From the NCBI RefSeq assembly GCF_030657335.1, contig NZ_CP131039.1:2868501-2932500 (forward strand): a stretch of 64,000 bases of DNA. The letters are read 5' to 3'. Source of the DNA: Croceibacterium aestuarii. GTDB taxonomy: Bacteria; Pseudomonadota; Alphaproteobacteria; Sphingomonadales; Sphingomonadaceae. The position numbers and the translations under genes are program-made. The notes under the pieces are model-generated. The model made no database searches, was not told the origin of the DNA, and worked only from the letters and a program-made list of their open reading frames with translations. This document shows, in pieces, positions 45,460-54,841 of this stretch; within the stretch, counting starts at the first letter, position 1, and each line of letters begins with the position of its first letter.

Positions 45460-46440
45460 ATGACCAAAGTCTACCTTACGATAGACACCGAGTATGAGTT
45501 CGGTTTCGCCGCGCAGAACGGGATCGACGGGCCCGCGCGCGAACAGAACTTTGCGCGGTCTATCCAATGCCGCGCGCCGGGCGGCGACGTCGGTATCGCC
45601 TATCAGATGGATGTGCTCGAACGGCATGGGCTGAAGGCGGTGTTCTTCGTCGACCCCATGCCGGCACTGGTCTGGGGCACCAGAGCGATAGCCCGCGTGG
45701 TCGAACCGATCCTGGCACGCGGACACGACGTGCAATTGCACGTGCACACCGAATGGCTCGCCCTTGCCGGGAGCGCCAATCCGCTCGGCGGCAAGACCGG
45801 GCGGAACATCAAGGACTTCACACGCGGCGAGCAGGAAGTCCTGCTCGACTATGCCCGCGAGGCGCTCATGGCTGCTGGCGCGCCGCGTCCGGTCGCTTTT
45901 CGCGCCGGCAACTACGGCGCCAACGACGACACGCTGCGCGCACTCGCCCGGCTCGGCTTCGCTTACAGTTCGAACCACACGCCGGGCATCGCGGGGTCGG
46001 AGTGCGACATCGATCTCGGACCCGAGCATCGCCGTCCCCTGCGCCGCCTCGGCGTTACCGAAATCCCGATCGGCTGCATCCAGGTGCCGGGCGGCCTGCG
46101 CCATGCCCAATTGACCGCTCTCTCGTGCCGCGAACTGCGGGGGGCGGTGAACCATGCTTGCCGTCACGGCATCGACAGCTTCACCATCGTCTCGCACAGC
46201 TTCGAGCTGATGTGCCGCGGGCGCCGGCGGATCAACCGTATCGTCCGGCGCCGCTTCGAACAGTTCTGCGCGGTGCTGGAGGCGATGCCCGGGGCCGAAA
46301 CGGCGACCTATGCCGACGGCCGAGTGGTTGCGCGCACAGCACCACGCCAGCCGCGCCAAGTCCTCCCTCCCAATCCGGTCAGATCCGGCGTGCGGATTGT
46401 CGAACAGGCAGTCGCAAACGCCCTCTACGGCGCGGGTTGA
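45460..46440 (+). CDS. Polysaccharide deacetylase-like protein
   Basis: The 326-residue protein has the NodB-type pattern: VYLTIDTEYEFGF (Asp base and metal Asp), VQLHVHTEWLALAG (metal histidines), RPVAFRAGNYGANDDTLRAL and a late FTIVSHSFEL. It should remove acetyl groups from a carbohydrate, or act as a WalW-like relative. No signal peptide is visible, so a cytoplasmic place is likely. Its stop touches the stop of the convergent esterase gene with no gap. Confidence 0.87.
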   Translation: MTKVYLTIDTEYEFGFAAQNGIDGPAREQNFARSIQCRAPGGDVGIAYQMDVLERHGLKAVFFVDPMPALVWGTRAIARVVEPILARGHDVQLHVHTEWLALAGSANPLGGKTGRNIKDFTRGEQEVLLDYAREALMAAGAPRPVAFRAGNYGANDDTLRALARLGFAYSSNHTPGIAGSECDIDLGPEHRRPLRRLGVTEIPIGCIQVPGGLRHAQLTALSCRELRGAVNHACRHGIDSFTIVSHSFELMCRGRRRINRIVRRRFEQFCAVLEAMPGAETATYADGRVVARTAPRQPRQVLPPNPVRSGVRIVEQAVANALYGAG

Positions 46441-48045
46441 TCAGGCGCCCGGTTCGCGCGGTGGCTTGCAGGTGAAGCTGCTCGCCAGCGCGGTGTCGCC
46501 CTCGCCGTCGTACTCCGCGTAGAGTGGATAAGGACACAGCGGACGCGACAGCGGCTCGCGCGGGGGTGCCGGAGGGGCGCCGGGAAATCCCGCCCCGACG
46601 GTCGGCCGGGTCGCTTCGATCCGGTACGGCGCCACGCCGGTCGTCGCCCACCGGTCGATCGTTCCGAGCGTGTCGAACTGACTCACGCCTTCGCCGCCCG
46701 AGCAGTGCTCCATCCCCGGCACGATGTAGTAGCGCAACTGGTCCTGCGCCTGCTGCTGCGGCAGGTCGTGGTAGAGCATGGTGTAGAACAGCAGAGAATT
46801 CTTCGCCGGGATCAGGCCGTCGTTCCAGCCATGGCTGAGCAGCAACTTGCCGCCGCGGGCGAAGTAAGCGTCAAGGCCCGTCGGCGGCACGTCGAGGATC
46901 TCGCGGCCGTAGTCGATCCCCGCCTGGCGGTCGCGGATATAGCCGAAACTCTTCCAGTCCCAGTCCTGCCTGTCGCCGAAGACCAGCATCGAATAGTAGG
47001 TCAGCGCGACCGGAAACGGCGCCGGCCCCTGGGTGAGCGCGGCGAGCTGCATTTCCGCACCGTAGGGCCAGCCACCGAGCACCACCTTGCCGTTGGCGTC
47101 GCGGATGCCGTCGTAGATCGCCCGCATCGTCTCGACCTGCACGGGGGTCAGGCAGCTGTCGCTTTCCGCGCCGGTGCATTGCATGCTGGCCGGATCGAAC
47201 GTGCAGGCCGTGGGATTCATGACCAGCCCGTCCTCGAGCCCGTCGAGCTTGTCGCAGCGCCCCAGCACCGCTGCGTGGACGTTCGCCAGCTTGGCCGGTG
47301 AGAGCTTCGCCCCCGGCGCCCGGTTCGGCTGCCAGCCGACCCACATCGACTGGGTCATTAGCTCGGTCATCGGGTTGGCCGGGGCCATCGCCGAAATGGC
47401 ATCGAAATCGGCCGGGAAGCGATAGGCTTCCATCAGCCCCTGGCGCCCGCCGGTCGAACACGAATCCCAGAAAGAGAGCTTTGGACCGGCGCCGTAGAAC
47501 GCAGCGACCGCCGCCTTGCCGGTAACGACCGTCTCGTGCACTGCACGGTAGCCGAAATCGACCAGCTTTTCGGGGTGGCCAACGGCCCAGTCGGCGGTCA
47601 GGCCGTTGCCGGTGTGCCCGGTATCGGTGGCCGCCACGGCGTAGCCGCGGGTGAGCGGGTCGCCCATCTGGGAATAGCTGATAGACCCGGCCCATACGCC
47701 GTTGCCGATGGTCACGAACTTGCCGTTCCACCCGCTTGCCGGGAGCCAGACCTCGACCTTGATGTCGCTGTCGGGAGTCGGGGTCATCGTCGCCTGCACG
47801 CGGCAGAACGCCGGCAACTTGGAGAAACCCGCAGCAAGTACGCCCGGCGGCGGACCGCCCGCCGCCTGTGGGAGCGAAAACTTGCCCGCCTCGATCCGCG
47901 CCGCCGACGTCACCTTGCCGTCGGCCAGCTTCAGGTTCGCGAGATCGGAACAGTCCGCCGCTGCGGCGGGCGCCGCCAGTGCCGCGACGAACCCCGCCGA
48001 AACGATTCCCCCGGCCCGCAGCGCGAGCCTCGTGAATTTATCCAT
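46441..48045 (-). CDS. Tannase/feruloyl esterase-family hydrolase
   Basis: ATG 48045 is eight bases after GGGGGA and gives 534 residues with a Sec signal ending in LAAPAAAA. The family's CS-D-HC layout is visible: SCSTGGRQGLMEAYRF (nucleophile Ser next to Cys), HGWNDGLIPA (Asp) and GMEHCSGG (His next to Cys), where a disulfide holds the triad. Such enzymes cleave plant phenolic esters; the substrate here is unknown. Convergent with the deacetylase gene. Confidence 0.92.
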   Translation of the reverse strand: MDKFTRLALRAGGIVSAGFVAALAAPAAAADCSDLANLKLADGKVTSAARIEAGKFSLPQAAGGPPPGVLAAGFSKLPAFCRVQATMTPTPDSDIKVEVWLPASGWNGKFVTIGNGVWAGSISYSQMGDPLTRGYAVAATDTGHTGNGLTADWAVGHPEKLVDFGYRAVHETVVTGKAAVAAFYGAGPKLSFWDSCSTGGRQGLMEAYRFPADFDAISAMAPANPMTELMTQSMWVGWQPNRAPGAKLSPAKLANVHAAVLGRCDKLDGLEDGLVMNPTACTFDPASMQCTGAESDSCLTPVQVETMRAIYDGIRDANGKVVLGGWPYGAEMQLAALTQGPAPFPVALTYYSMLVFGDRQDWDWKSFGYIRDRQAGIDYGREILDVPPTGLDAYFARGGKLLLSHGWNDGLIPAKNSLLFYTMLYHDLPQQQAQDQLRYYIVPGMEHCSGGEGVSQFDTLGTIDRWATTGVAPYRIEATRPTVGAGFPGAPPAPPREPLSRPLCPYPLYAEYDGEGDTALASSFTCKPPREPGA

Positions 48046-48080
48046 GTCCATCTTCCCCCGGTGGTCGCGCTCTTGCCCGC

Positions 48081-48401
48081 TCAGAACTTGCCGAACAACT
48101 TCCCGGCAAACCCGGCAATATCGTCGAACGGGTTGCCGTCGTGATCGGCATCGAGAATTTCCTTGAACTGCGCCAGCGATCCTTCGCCGCCGATCTGCTC
48201 GACGATCTGGCTTAGGACGCCGGCGTCGATACCGGTCTTGGCGGAAGCCGCCGTAACGGTGTCTTCGGGCGCGTGGTGCGCCTCGACCAGCGCGGCGATC
48301 GCCTTCTCGGCCTCCTCCGGCTCGATACCGATCTTGTTGGCCATGTTCTTCAGGGTCGGATGATCGTGGGCCATGCCCAGAACCTGGTCGAAAAGACTCA
48401 T
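48081..48401 (-). CDS. DUF937-like small protein, unknown function
   Basis: The 106-residue helical protein (MSLFDQVLGMAHDHPTLKNM, NKIGIEPEEAEKAIAALVEA, LSQIVEQIGGEGSLAQFKEI) carries DADHDGNPFDDIAGFAGKLF, an EF-hand-like loop ending in a Gly/Phe-rich tail like YidB/DUF937 proteins. It lacks a signal peptide. The role is unknown. It stands alone between the pckA terminator and the tannase-type gene. Confidence 0.7.
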   Translation of the reverse strand: MSLFDQVLGMAHDHPTLKNMANKIGIEPEEAEKAIAALVEAHHAPEDTVTAASAKTGIDAGVLSQIVEQIGGEGSLAQFKEILDADHDGNPFDDIAGFAGKLFGKF

Positions 48402-48460
48402 CGCACTAAATCCTCCAAATGCCCCGTCCGCCCGTCACTGTGGACCGAATGCGGGCAAAG

Positions 48461-48489
48461 AAAAACCCCCTCCGCCAGTGCGGAGGGGG
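48461..48489 (-). terminator. Rho-independent terminator of pckA
   Basis: On the minus strand GCGGAGGGGG-type arms (48466-48475 and 48480-48489) form a perfect 10-bp stem with a four-base loop, followed by five T residues (48465-48461). It lies 36 nt after the pckA stop. Confidence 0.93.
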
Positions 48490-48525
48490 TCTTTTCGTGC
48501 AGCCCCCAATTCGCGGCGCGGCGGT

Positions 48526-50127
48526 TCAGGCCGGTTGCGGCGCCGCATCGCGCACGCCTTGGTCGACATGGCCGGCGAACTGCTCGAAGTTGTCGACGAA
48601 CAGCTGGACAAGCTTCTGCGCGGTGCGGTCGTACTCGTCCTGGTCGGACCAGGCGGCACGCGGATCGAGCAACTTGGTGTCGACGCCCGGAACCTCGACG
48701 GGAACCTCGAAACCGAAGTTCGGATCCTTGCGGAACTCGGCGTCGTTGAGGCTGCCGTCGAGCGCGGCGTTGAGCAGTGCGCGGGTCGCCTTGATGGGCA
48801 TGCGCTCGATACCCGGATCGGTCGCCTTCCCGCCCGACCAGCCGGTGTTGACCAGCCAGCACTGCGCACCGCCTTCGGCGATTCGCTTCTTGAGCAGGTT
48901 GCCGTAGACGCTCGGGTGGCGCGGCATGAAAGCGGCGCCGAAGCAGGTCGAGAATGTCGCCTGCGGTTCGGTCACCCCGATTTCGGTTCCCGCGACCTTA
49001 GCGGTGTAGCCCGACAGGAAGTGGTACATCGCCTGCTCGGGAGTGAGCCTGGCGATCGGCGGCAGCACGCCGAACGCGTCGGCGGTGAGAAGAATGATGT
49101 TCGACGGCGGCGGGCCGAGATTCTTCTCGCTGGTGTTGGGGATGTACTCGATCGGATAGGCGCCGCGGGTATTCTCGGTCTTGCTCGCGTCGGTGAAGTC
49201 GAGTTCCCTCGTGTCCTCGTCCATCGTGACGTTCTCGAGGATCGTGCCGAACATCTTCGTCGTCGCGTAAATCTCCGGCTCGCCCTCGGCCGAAAGATTG
49301 ATCATCTTGGCGTAGCAGCCGCCTTCGAAATTGAACACGGCCTGGTCCGACCAGCCGTGCTCGTCATCGCCGATCAGCGTGCGGCTGGCATCGGCCGACA
49401 GCGTCGTCTTGCCGGTGCCCGAAAGGCCGAAGAAGATCGCGCTCCTGCCGTCGGGGCCGATATTGGCCGAACAGTGCATCGGCATCACGCCCTGCGCCGG
49501 GAGGAGGAAGTTGAGCAGGCCGAACACGCCCTTCTTCATCTCGCCCGAATACTCGGTGTTGCCGATCAAGATCAGCTTCTCGGTCAGGTTCACCGCGATG
49601 ACCGTGTCGCTGCGGCAGCCGTGGCGCGCCGGATCGGCCTTGAAGCTGGGCAAGTTGATGATGGTGTATTCGGGCGAGAAATTCGCCAATTCCTCGGCAG
49701 TGGGACGGACCAGCAAGGTGCGGATGAACAGGTTGTGCCAGGCCATCTCGTTGATGACCCGAACGTTGACCCGGTATTCGGGCTGGCTGCCGCCGAACAG
49801 GTCGGCCACGTAAAGTTCGTCCTGGTCCTTCAGCGCGGCGAGGAAGTCGGCCTTCAGCGTGGCCCAGTGCTCGCCGGACATCGGCTGGTTGATGGCGCCC
49901 CAGTCGATCGTATCTTCGGTGGTGGCGTCGCGAACGATGTACTTGTCCTTGACGCTGCGCCCGGTGAACTTGCCGGTATCGACCAGCAGCGCCCCGTCTT
50001 TGGTCAGTTTCCCCTCGTCCCGCTTAAGAGCATGTTCGACGAGAGCCGCAGTGCCGAGGTTGGCATGGATCGTCGCGCCGGTGGCGAAACCCTGGTCGGA
50101 CAGCGGATCGGAAAGCATGAGGGACAA
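48526..50127 (-). CDS. pckA: Phosphoenolpyruvate carboxykinase (ATP)
   Basis: The 533-residue enzyme turns oxaloacetate and ATP into PEP, the first step of gluconeogenesis. The Arg/PEP site [13 protein letters not shown], Walker A-like [13 protein letters not shown], metal site DDEHGW and the ATP-PCK signature [18 protein letters not shown] are present. TTG 50127 lies seven bases after GGGAG, while ATG 50118 is too far, so the true start is uncertain. It is divergent from chvI, an arrangement conserved in alphaproteobacteria, where ChvG/ChvI affects pckA expression in Agrobacterium. Confidence 0.96.
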   Translation of the reverse strand: MSLMLSDPLSDQGFATGATIHANLGTAALVEHALKRDEGKLTKDGALLVDTGKFTGRSVKDKYIVRDATTEDTIDWGAINQPMSGEHWATLKADFLAALKDQDELYVADLFGGSQPEYRVNVRVINEMAWHNLFIRTLLVRPTAEELANFSPEYTIINLPSFKADPARHGCRSDTVIAVNLTEKLILIGNTEYSGEMKKGVFGLLNFLLPAQGVMPMHCSANIGPDGRSAIFFGLSGTGKTTLSADASRTLIGDDEHGWSDQAVFNFEGGCYAKMINLSAEGEPEIYATTKMFGTILENVTMDEDTRELDFTDASKTENTRGAYPIEYIPNTSEKNLGPPPSNIILLTADAFGVLPPIARLTPEQAMYHFLSGYTAKVAGTEIGVTEPQATFSTCFGAAFMPRHPSVYGNLLKKRIAEGGAQCWLVNTGWSGGKATDPGIERMPIKATRALLNAALDGSLNDAEFRKDPNFGFEVPVEVPGVDTKLLDPRAAWSDQDEYDRTAQKLVQLFVDNFEQFAGHVDQGVRDAAPQPA

Positions 50128-50348
50128 GGCTGGGCTCCCAATATTTCTCAATGGCCGAAGTTTCGGTCGTGATGCGCGGAATGTCGCTGCGCATAGTGGT
50201 GAAGATATGTTGCGTCAATTTGTGCAACCACACTCTGTATTGCCAGTCAAAATTGTGAACGTTCGCAATGCAAACGAGTGCCGTATCGAGGCACGATTGT
50301 TGTGTCCGGCCGCGCAAGCCGGTAGGCGGTTTGCCGCAAGGATGAGCG

Positions 50349-51113
50349 ATGACGCACAGCGGTGATGCAGCACACGAAGACGTCGCCCGGACAGCGGAGC
50401 CGCGGCGAACCATCGCGCTTGTCGACGATGACCGCAACATCCTCACCACCTTGTCGATCGCGCTCCAGGCGGAAGGTTATGCCACGCGGGTCTATTCCGA
50501 TGGCGAGGCGGCGCTCAAGGCGTTGACCGAGAACCCTCCGGACCTGGCCGTGTTCGACATCAAGATGCCGCGGATGGACGGCATGGAATTGCTGCAGCGC
50601 CTGCGCGCAACGAGCGACCTGCCGGTCATATTCCTGACCAGCAAGGACGAAGAGCAGGACGAGGCCGCCGGACTCGCGCTCGGCGCCGACGACTATATCA
50701 CCAAGCCCTTCAGCCAGCGCCTGCTGCTGGCCCGTATCCGCGCCATCCTGCGCCGCGCCGCACCGCTCGTGGCCGGGGCGCCGAGGGAGCCCGGCGCAAG
50801 ACCGGAAGGATCGGTGATCGAGCGCGGCCGGCTCGAGATGGATCCGTCGCGGCACCGAGTAACCTGGGACGGCCAGCCGGTCTCGCTCACGGTGACCGAG
50901 TTCCTCATCCTAGAAGCGCTCGCCATGCGCCCGGGAGTGATCAAGAGTCGCAACCAGCTGATGGACGCCGCTTACCCCGACGATGTGTTCGTCGACGATC
51001 GCACGGTCGACAGCCACATCAAGCGCCTGCGCCGCAAGTTCCGCGCCGCCGATCCTGAATTCTCGGCAATCGAGACGCTCTACGGTGCGGGTTACAGCTA
51101 TGCCGACGGCTGA
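50349..51113 (+). CDS. chvI: Two-component response regulator ChvI
   Basis: The 254-residue protein is an OmpR-type regulator. The receiver holds LVDDDRN, phosphoacceptor Asp70 ([12 protein letters not shown]) and the DDYITKPFS lysine; the C-terminal winged helix ([36 protein letters not shown]) binds DNA. With ChvG it controls envelope, acid and metabolic genes. It begins an operon that includes chvG, hprK, rapZ, EIIA and HPr. ATG follows AAGGA. Confidence 0.96.
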   Translation: MTHSGDAAHEDVARTAEPRRTIALVDDDRNILTTLSIALQAEGYATRVYSDGEAALKALTENPPDLAVFDIKMPRMDGMELLQRLRATSDLPVIFLTSKDEEQDEAAGLALGADDYITKPFSQRLLLARIRAILRRAAPLVAGAPREPGARPEGSVIERGRLEMDPSRHRVTWDGQPVSLTVTEFLILEALAMRPGVIKSRNQLMDAAYPDDVFVDDRTVDSHIKRLRRKFRAADPEFSAIETLYGAGYSYADG

Positions 51114-51119
51114 GGGGTA

Positions 51120-52688
51120 ATGACCGACGAGGGCTGGAACACGCGGCTCGATTCGAAGACGCGCGACCCCTTGAGCAGTTCGCGCCTGGTCTCGCTGACC
51201 TGGCGTATTCTGGCGGTCAACATCGTCCCGCTGCTGATGTTCGGGCTCGGCGTTTTCTACCTCGATTCGTACCGCAAGGTGCTGCTCGACGAACGCTATA
51301 AACTGGCGCGGATCGAGGCGCAGATCACCGCCGAAGCGCTCGCCGGGGCGAGCCGCGAGAGGCAGGAAGCGGTGCTCATGCAGATCGGCAAGGAGCAGAA
51401 GCTGCGCCTGCGCATGTTCGATGCCGAAGGGCGGCTGTGGGCCGATAGCTTCCAGCTCGACAAACCGGCCTTCCAGTTCGACACGCCGGGCGACGAGAAC
51501 TGGCAGGAAAGCTTCGCCCGGTGGCTCGACCGTGCCGTCGACACGATCGTCGGTGCCGATCCGATTCCCGATTACATCGAGCCTGAAGACTCCAACGCCG
51601 ACGCGTGGCCCGAACTGGCCCGCGCGCGCAAGGAAGGCTTGACCCAGATTCAGCTCCGCGACGCGCCCGACGGGACACCGGTCATCAACGCCGCCGCCCC
51701 GGTAGGTCTCGTCGGGGCGACGCTGCTGACGACCCGTAACGCGGTCGATATTACCGAAAAGGTCCGCGCCGCCCGCACCACGCTCGGCTCGGCCATCGGC
51801 CTCGCGCTGCTCGCCTCGATCCTGCTCTCGCTTTACATGGCGCGCACGATCGTGCTGCCGCTGCGCACGCTCGCCCGCGCGGCGATCCGGGTGCGCCAGG
51901 GCCGCGAGCGGCACGTCGAAGTCCCTCGCTTGCCCGAGCGCCGCGACGAGATTGGCCTGCTCGCGCGTGCGGTGGCCGAGATGACCGACGCGCTGCGCAG
52001 CCGGATCGACGCGGTCGAGACCTTCGCAGCCGACGTGGCGCACGAGATCAAGAACCCGCTGGCGAGCTTGCGCAGCGCGATCGATTCGCTGCCCAAGGTC
52101 GAGGACAAGGGCTTGCGCACACAGCTTATCGAAATCGCGGCGCACGACGTCCGCCGGATCGACCGGCTGGTCAGCGAAATTTCCGAGGCGAGCCGCATCG
52201 ATGCTGAAATGAGCCGCGCGGTCTTCGAACCGATCAACATGGCGCAGCTGGTCGGCAACGTCGCCGCTCGGCGCGAGGCGCGCGGCGAGAACAACGGCAT
52301 CCCCATATCGCTGCAAGGCCAAGGCGGGGCCGGCCTCGTCATGGGCGTGCCGATCCGCCTCGAACGAGTGGTCGAGAACCTTCTCGATAACGCGGTATCT
52401 TTCTCGCCCGAGGGTGGCTCCATTGTCGCCGCGGTAAACAGTCGTGGTGGCCGCGTGGAGGTCTCGGTCTGCGACGAGGGGCCGGGCGTCCCCGAGGAAT
52501 CGCGTGAGAAGGTCTTCACCCGCTTCCACTCGCTGCGACCGGAGGCGGAGGATTTCGGCGACCACAGCGGTCTCGGCCTCGCCATCGGGCGGGCCATCGC
52601 CGAGGCTCACGACGGCACGTTGACAGTCGCCTCGCGGCCCGACGGCGCCGACGGCGCGTGTTTCATCTTGTCGCTGCCAGCAGCGTGA
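51120..52688 (+). CDS. chvG: Sensor histidine kinase ChvG
   Basis: The 522-residue kinase has an N-terminal helix (TWRILAVNIVPLLMFGLGVF), a periplasmic sensor of about 190 residues, a second helix (AIGLALLASILLSLYMA), a HAMP linker and a DHp domain with the phosphorylated His in DVAHEIKNPLAS (about residue 308). The ATPase domain has VVENLLDNAVSFSPEGG and HSGLGLAIGRAIAE. It starts six bases after chvI and overlaps hprK by four bases. Confidence 0.96.
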   Translation: MTDEGWNTRLDSKTRDPLSSSRLVSLTWRILAVNIVPLLMFGLGVFYLDSYRKVLLDERYKLARIEAQITAEALAGASRERQEAVLMQIGKEQKLRLRMFDAEGRLWADSFQLDKPAFQFDTPGDENWQESFARWLDRAVDTIVGADPIPDYIEPEDSNADAWPELARARKEGLTQIQLRDAPDGTPVINAAAPVGLVGATLLTTRNAVDITEKVRAARTTLGSAIGLALLASILLSLYMARTIVLPLRTLARAAIRVRQGRERHVEVPRLPERRDEIGLLARAVAEMTDALRSRIDAVETFAADVAHEIKNPLASLRSAIDSLPKVEDKGLRTQLIEIAAHDVRRIDRLVSEISEASRIDAEMSRAVFEPINMAQLVGNVAARREARGENNGIPISLQGQGGAGLVMGVPIRLERVVENLLDNAVSFSPEGGSIVAAVNSRGGRVEVSVCDEGPGVPEESREKVFTRFHSLRPEAEDFGDHSGLGLAIGRAIAEAHDGTLTVASRPDGADGACFILSLPAA

Positions 52689-53104
52689 GCGACCTTCTCG
52701 CCAACGTCAGCTGCGTCGCCGTCGATGGGCGCGCAGTGCTCGTCGTCGGCCCGCCGGGTAGCGGCAAATCGAGCCTCGCGCTGGCGCTGATCGACCGCGG
52801 CGCTGTCCTGGTCGGTGACGATGGCGTGAGGCTCGAGGCGCGCGACGGTCGCTGCTGGGCCTGCCCGCCCCCGCACGTCGCCGGCAAGCTCGAGATCCGT
52901 AATGTCGGTCTCATCGAATTCCCAACGGCAGAAGCGCCACTCGCCCTCGCCGTCCGGCTCGACCCCGCTGCGCCGCGCTTCGTCGAAACGGCGACGCCAG
53001 CACGATATGCGGACCACACCGTGCCCGAGATCGCACTCTATCCGGATGCCGCAACCCTGGCGCTGCGGCTCGAATGGGCGCTGCGCCTCCATGGCACGCG
53101 ATAA
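52685..53104 (+). CDS. hprK: HPr kinase/phosphorylase, short C-terminal form
   Basis: GTG 52685 overlaps the chvG stop and gives 139 residues, about half the Gram-positive length. Only the kinase domain is present: Walker A GPPGSGKSS (from residue 22), GAVLVGDDGVRLEARDG and the HprK region PPPHVAGKLEIRNVGLIEF. The N-terminal domain is absent, as is usual in alphaproteobacteria. It should phosphorylate the Ser of HPr encoded four genes on, which ties PTS state to the ChvIG operon. Confidence 0.92.
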   Translation: MSDLLANVSCVAVDGRAVLVVGPPGSGKSSLALALIDRGAVLVGDDGVRLEARDGRCWACPPPHVAGKLEIRNVGLIEFPTAEAPLALAVRLDPAAPRFVETATPARYADHTVPEIALYPDAATLALRLEWALRLHGTR

Positions 53105-53146
53105 GTGGCTTCACATAGGCCGGGCGAAAGCGCAGGGTCGAAGCTG

Positions 53147-54073
53147 ATGGCCGAAGCAGAACCCAGCGAGCACAGGCAGCGAATCCTGCTGGTCACCGGC
53201 ATGCTCGGCGCGGGCAAGACCACCGTCCTGCGCGAACTGGAAGATCTCGGCTGGGAGGCGCTTGACAACTTCCCGATCCGCCTGCTGCGGCGCCTGATCG
53301 GCCCCGAAGGCGAGCGCCCCGAGAAAGACGCCCCGCCCCTGGCAATCGGTTTCGATAGCCGCACGCGCGGCTTCCGCCCGGAGGAGATCATCGCCCGGGT
53401 CAAGCAGCTCAGCGCACGCCCCGACCTCGTCATTTCGACACTGTTCCTCGACTGCTCGACTGCCGAGCTCGAGAGGCGCTTCGACGAGACCCGCCGCCGC
53501 CACCACATGGCGCAGGATTCTCCGCTCGCACACGGCATCCTCGCCGAACGCGAGCTGCTGGCCCCGCTGCGGCGCTGGGCCGAGGCGCTGATCGACACGA
53601 CGCGGTACTCGACCAATGAGCTCAAGCAGGTCGTCCGCGACCGCTTCTCCGCGGAATCACCCAGTTCCCTTACCGTCACCGTCACCAGCTTCGGCTTCGC
53701 CCGAGGCGTGCCGCCGGCCGCCGACCTGGTGTTCGACATGCGCTTTCTCGACAACCCGCACTGGGTGCCCGAATTGCGCGATCAGACCGGGCTCGATGCA
53801 GCCGTGGGCGAACATATCAAGCGCGATGCCTCGTTTGCCCCGGCGTTCGAGCGCATTGCCGACCTCGTCACATACCTGCTGCCGCGCTATGCCGCGCAGG
53901 GAAAGGCCTACGTCACCGTCGCCGTCGGTTGTACCGGAGGGAGACACCGGTCGGTCTACACCGCGGAGAAGCTCGCCGGGGCCTTGCGCGAGGCCGGATT
54001 CGCGCCCACCGTCCTGCATCGCAACCTCGCCTCGCGCGCCGCCGAAATGATAGAAGGGGTGCAACAATCGTGA
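53147..54073 (+). CDS. rapZ: RNase adapter/nucleotide-binding protein RapZ (YvcJ family)
   Basis: From ATG 53147 the product has 308 residues; a GTG at 53105 is also open. Walker A GMLGAGKT (residues 18-25), DNFPIRLLRRLIG, LDCSTAELERRFDETRRRH and the C-terminal VAVGCTGGRHRSVYTAEKLA are family marks. In E. coli RapZ directs a small RNA to RNase E to tune GlmS; the RNA-binding part here is conserved, but the target in alphaproteobacteria is unclear. It lies between hprK and the EIIA gene. Confidence 0.94.
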   Translation: MAEAEPSEHRQRILLVTGMLGAGKTTVLRELEDLGWEALDNFPIRLLRRLIGPEGERPEKDAPPLAIGFDSRTRGFRPEEIIARVKQLSARPDLVISTLFLDCSTAELERRFDETRRRHHMAQDSPLAHGILAERELLAPLRRWAEALIDTTRYSTNELKQVVRDRFSAESPSSLTVTVTSFGFARGVPPAADLVFDMRFLDNPHWVPELRDQTGLDAAVGEHIKRDASFAPAFERIADLVTYLLPRYAAQGKAYVTVAVGCTGGRHRSVYTAEKLAGALREAGFAPTVLHRNLASRAAEMIEGVQQS

Positions 54074-54149
54074 AAACGGGACTATGTCCCCGGCCCTGCC
54101 CGCGCGACTCGCGCGGCATGGAACCTGCAGTGAAGAGTTTTCCAATCGC

Positions 54150-54554
54150 ATGATCGGCATGATTCTGGTGACCCACGGCCGACTGGCCGAGGAATTCGTC
54201 CACGCGATGGAACATGTCGTCGGCGAACAACGCGACGTGGCGACCATCTGCATCGGCCCGAACGACGATATGGAAGCGCGCCGCCGCGAGATTGCCAACG
54301 CGATCAAGCGTGTCGACAGCGGCAAGGGTGCGGTCATCCTGACCGACTTGTTCGGCGGGACACCCTCGAACCTCGCCATCTCGTTGCTCGACGCCGGCAA
54401 GACCGAAGTCATCGCCGGAATCAACCTGCCGATGCTGATCCGCCTCGCTGGCGCTCGCAAGGATCTCGATCTCGCGGCCGCGGTTGCCGCGGCGCGCGAA
54501 GCCGGGCGCAACTACATCACCGTTGCCTCGGAATTCCTCGGCCAGGACGCTTGA
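54150..54554 (+). CDS. PTS EIIA component, mannose type
   Basis: The 134-residue protein has the active His9 in MIGMILVTHGRLAEEF, then GAVILTDLFGGTPSNLA, a signature of the EIIA-Man fold. No membrane PTS permease is nearby, so it probably acts as a regulator that takes phosphate from HPr, as in the incomplete PTS of alphaproteobacteria. The start fits the fold, but the upstream GAAGAG is a poor ribosome site. HPr starts five bases after the stop. Confidence 0.93.
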   Translation: MIGMILVTHGRLAEEFVHAMEHVVGEQRDVATICIGPNDDMEARRREIANAIKRVDSGKGAVILTDLFGGTPSNLAISLLDAGKTEVIAGINLPMLIRLAGARKDLDLAAAVAAAREAGRNYITVASEFLGQDA

Positions 54555-54558
54555 GACG

Positions 54559-54834
54559 ATGGCGGAAGCGCGCCAGTCGGTAGAAATCGTCAACAAGCGC
54601 GGCCTTCACGCACGTGCCAGCGCCAAATTCGTCGCTGCCGCCTCGGCAATGGATGACTGCAAGATCACCGTGATCAAGGATAGCAACAGTGCGCTCGGCA
54701 ACTCGATCCTCGGCCTGATGATGCTCGGCGCCGCGAAGGGCGACACGATCGAGATCGCAGTGGAAGGTGCCGACGCCGAAGCCCGGCTGGCCGAGCTGGT
54801 GGCAATGGTTTCGAGCAAGTTCGGGGAAGAGTAA
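54559..54834 (+). CDS. ptsH: Phosphocarrier protein HPr
   Basis: The 91-residue protein carries the phosphorylated His17 in KRGLHARASAKF and a regulatory Ser49 in GNSILGLMMLGAAKG. It can therefore be modified both by EI and by the HPr kinase of this operon. The length is normal for the NPr/HPr family. It transfers phosphate to the EIIA encoded just upstream. No ptsI/ptsP is in the window. Confidence 0.95.
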   Translation: MAEARQSVEIVNKRGLHARASAKFVAAASAMDDCKITVIKDSNSALGNSILGLMMLGAAKGDTIEIAVEGADAEARLAELVAMVSSKFGEE

Positions 54835-54841
54835 CCTTCCC